This document shows positions 13,552 through 14,882 of a DNA stretch of 14,882 nucleotides, one piece after another. Source of the stretch: JBMHDN01 sp049889355 (GTDB lineage: Bacteria; Pseudomonadota; Alphaproteobacteria; Puniceispirillales; Puniceispirillaceae); assembly GCA_049889355.1 (NCBI GenBank), contig JBMHDN010000007.1, positions 1 to 14,882 on the forward strand. The letters are read 5' to 3'. Position numbers and translations under genes: made by a program. Position 1 is the stretch's first letter. Each line of letters begins with the position of its first letter. The notes beneath the pieces are model-generated. The model was given only the letters and a program-made list of their open reading frames with translations, was not told where the DNA came from and did not search any database.

Positions 13552-14220
13552 ATGCTCAAGAAATTCATCCGCACGTCATTTGGCCTTTGGTTTACTTCTA
13601 GCCTGCTCGCGCTGATCATCACGCTGATTGTGCGCTCTATGCGCTGGCGCGAGGTCGGGCTGGAGAATCTGAACGGGTTAGAGGGCTCAGATGCCGGACC
13701 GATTTTCGCGTCCTGGCATGAATATGTGTTTTGTGCCTATAAGGTGGTGCCTTTACCAGTTGTCAGCCTGCAATCCCCGCATCCAGATGGCAAAGTACTG
13801 GCCTATGCTTTTCAAAAATTAGGCATTCAGCCGGTTTTTGCCTCGTCAAACCGAAATCCGCTCTCTGGCTTAAAAGAGCTCGCCAGTGCCTCCAAAGCAG
13901 GGGCGCGGCTGGTGATATCACCAGATGGGCCGCGCGGACCTGCGCGTCAGATGGCCATGGGGCCAGTGGCGGTGGCCCAGCTGACAGGGGCGCCGATAAT
14001 CCCGATTTTGTGGTCCTGCGATAGATTCTGGCGTGTCAATAGCTGGGACCGGCTGCGCATCCCAAAACCTTTTTCAAAGGCCGTGCGGGTGATAGGCCAG
14101 CCTATCTATCTGCCCCCAACCTCAGACAAAACAGCGCGAGAAGCCCAAAGGGTGATGGTTGAAGAGCAGCTCAACGCGCTGGTGAAAACCGCTGATGAGA
14201 TGATGGGTGTCGTTGAATGA
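13552..14220 (+). CDS. DUF374, LpxL-like lysophospholipid acyltransferase family protein
   Basis: A membrane-anchored protein of 222 residues from the DUF374 family, related to the LpxL/PlsC acyltransferases. After a basic N-terminus and one hydrophobic helix (about 12-29) come FASWHEYVF (52-60, with the conserved Trp-His), SPHPDGKVLAYAFQKLGIQP (75-94), and the diagnostic block VISPDGPRGPARQMAMGPVA (121-140). SWDRLRIPKPFSKAVRVIGQP follows. The ATG at 13552 was chosen because the protein then starts MLKKFIRTSFGLW, as usual for the family; extending upstream to a TTG at 13456 would overlap the opposing exporter gene. No good ribosome-binding site is visible. The stop overlaps the next start (ATGA at 14217-14220). 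Alphaproteobacterial relatives sit next to waaA, implying a role in lipid A or Kdo-lipid A assembly, but the acyl acceptor is not established. Confidence 0.85.
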   Translation: MLKKFIRTSFGLWFTSSLLALIITLIVRSMRWREVGLENLNGLEGSDAGPIFASWHEYVFCAYKVVPLPVVSLQSPHPDGKVLAYAFQKLGIQPVFASSNRNPLSGLKELASASKAGARLVISPDGPRGPARQMAMGPVAVAQLTGAPIIPILWSCDRFWRVNSWDRLRIPKPFSKAVRVIGQPIYLPPTSDKTAREAQRVMVEEQLNALVKTADEMMGVVE

Positions 14221-14882
14221 CTGGGCGGCAAATGAGCTGGTTATATAATGTTATATGGCGGTTTGCTCTGCCCTTAATCCGCCGGCATCTCAAAAAACGT
14301 GCCCGCGCTGGTAAAGAAGAGGCAGGCCGGCTGGCTGAGCGCTATGGGCAAGGCTATTTAACAGACCGACCACAAGGCCGGCTGATTTGGCTGCATGCGG
14401 TCTCTGTTGGCGAGAGTGTGGGGGCGTTGAACCTCTGCCGCGCGCTGGCCCGGCAAGATGCTGTTGCGCATTTCATTGTGAGCGTGAATACGCGAACAGC
14501 AGCGCAATTTATCCAAAAAGAGATAGACCAGTCGGGTGATGGCCTGCCGCTGATACAAATTTACCAACCGCTTGATCATCCTGATTTTGTCACTGCTTTC
14601 TTGAGGTATTGGCGCCCAGATCTGGCGATTTTTATGGAATCTGATTTTTGGTTTAATCTGATCACCCTCACAAAGGCACATCATATACCAGTGATATTTG
14701 CCTCGTCTCAGCTCTCAGATAAGGCCTATGCAAATTGGCGGCGGCGCAACGCCTTTGCCGCTGCATTATTTGGGGCAGCAGATTTGATCCTCGCGGTAGA
14801 TCAAAAACAAGCAGATTATTTTTCAACACTCAGCAACCGCCAAAATGAGCTGAGAGATAAACACCCTAAAAACACTGGGCCT
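14217..14882 (+). CDS. waaA: 3-deoxy-D-manno-octulosonic acid (Kdo) transferase, N-terminal part (cut by window edge)
   Basis: WaaA transfers Kdo from CMP-Kdo to lipid IVA at the cytoplasmic face of the inner membrane, starting the lipopolysaccharide core. The 222 codons present are open to the end of the window. After an N-terminal hydrophobic anchor (about 7-22), GKEEAGRLAERYG (32-44) includes the region of the catalytic Glu, followed by WLHAVSVGES (58-67), YQPLDHPDFVTAFL (116-129), RPDLAIFMESDFWFNLI (133-149) and IPVIFASSQLS, all matching the first glycosyltransferase-30 domain. The usual Pro of the E(T/S)-(E/D)-x-W-P-N-L motif is Phe here. The start at 14217 overlaps the DUF374 stop (ATGA), indicating translational coupling; an in-frame ATG at 14232 (MSWLYNVIW) is an equally plausible start. 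Confidence 0.92.
   Translation, partial: MTGRQMSWLYNVIWRFALPLIRRHLKKRARAGKEEAGRLAERYGQGYLTDRPQGRLIWLHAVSVGESVGALNLCRALARQDAVAHFIVSVNTRTAAQFIQKEIDQSGDGLPLIQIYQPLDHPDFVTAFLRYWRPDLAIFMESDFWFNLITLTKAHHIPVIFASSQLSDKAYANWRRRNAFAAALFGAADLILAVDQKQADYFSTLSNRQNELRDKHPKNTGP

Noticed and set aside
14358..14684. A 108-codon minus-strand frame near the right edge.
   Set aside because: It is antisense to the conserved WLHAVSVGES and ESDFW segments of waaA, which read clearly on the plus strand.

Overview
The window reads as ordinary chromosomal DNA from a free-living alphaproteobacterium with roughly 50% GC (judged by eye). The evidence is a set of alphaproteobacterial arrangements: tldD divergent from an aa3-type cytochrome oxidase operon, rsmE-gshA divergent from ubiA, class-2 argC, the plant/alphaproteobacterial type of GshA, and pmbA close to the DUF374-waaA lipopolysaccharide pair. 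Gene content and GC would suit a marine SAR116-like lineage, but that placement is a guess. I see no insertion sequences, phage genes, CRISPR arrays, tRNA or rRNA genes, and no block of foreign-looking composition. Ten complete protein genes, one conserved gene of unknown function and two genes cut by the window edges account for nearly all of the DNA.

Region by region. 1-1104 (minus): the 5' end of ctaD (oxidase subunit I) preceded by ctaC (subunit II, CuA domain). 1105-1458: a divergent intergenic region. 1459-2922 (plus): tldD, the catalytic half of the TldD/TldE zinc protease. 2993-4195 (minus): an MFS drug/H+ antiporter-like exporter, with a perfect 21-bp tandem duplication just upstream of its start. 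4290-6521 (minus): rsmE then gshA. 6669-7649 (plus): ubiA, whose first 32 codons hold four copies of an 18-bp repeat; its stop codon overlaps the stop of the opposing gene in a CTAG. 7646-9418 (minus): argC followed by a conserved protein of unknown function. 9562-10899 (plus): pmbA/tldE. 10960-11637 (plus): a cysteine-based tyrosine/dual-specificity phosphatase. 11665-13470 (minus): an MsbA-type ABC exporter. 13552-14882 (plus): a DUF374 LpxL-like acyltransferase overlapping the first two thirds or so of waaA (Kdo transferase).

Functionally the genes fall into respiration and its quinone (ctaC, ctaD, ubiA), glutathione and arginine synthesis (gshA, argC), ribosome modification (rsmE), peptide proteolysis or maturation (tldD plus pmbA, the two halves of one heterodimer about 6.6 kb apart), and outer-membrane lipid assembly (msbA-like, DUF374, waaA, possibly the phosphatase).

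I did not find a convincing undescribed multi-gene system. The observations most worth following are small: three unrelated short tandem repeats at gene boundaries (17 bp x3 across the tldD stop, 21 bp x2 before the exporter, 18 bp x4 inside ubiA), a 10-bp perfect inverted repeat framing a long imperfect hairpin between rsmE and ubiA, a Glu-to-Gln change in the CuA/Mg loop of subunit II, and two poorly characterised proteins (a GSN-motif protein behind argC and a phosphatase between pmbA and the LPS genes).
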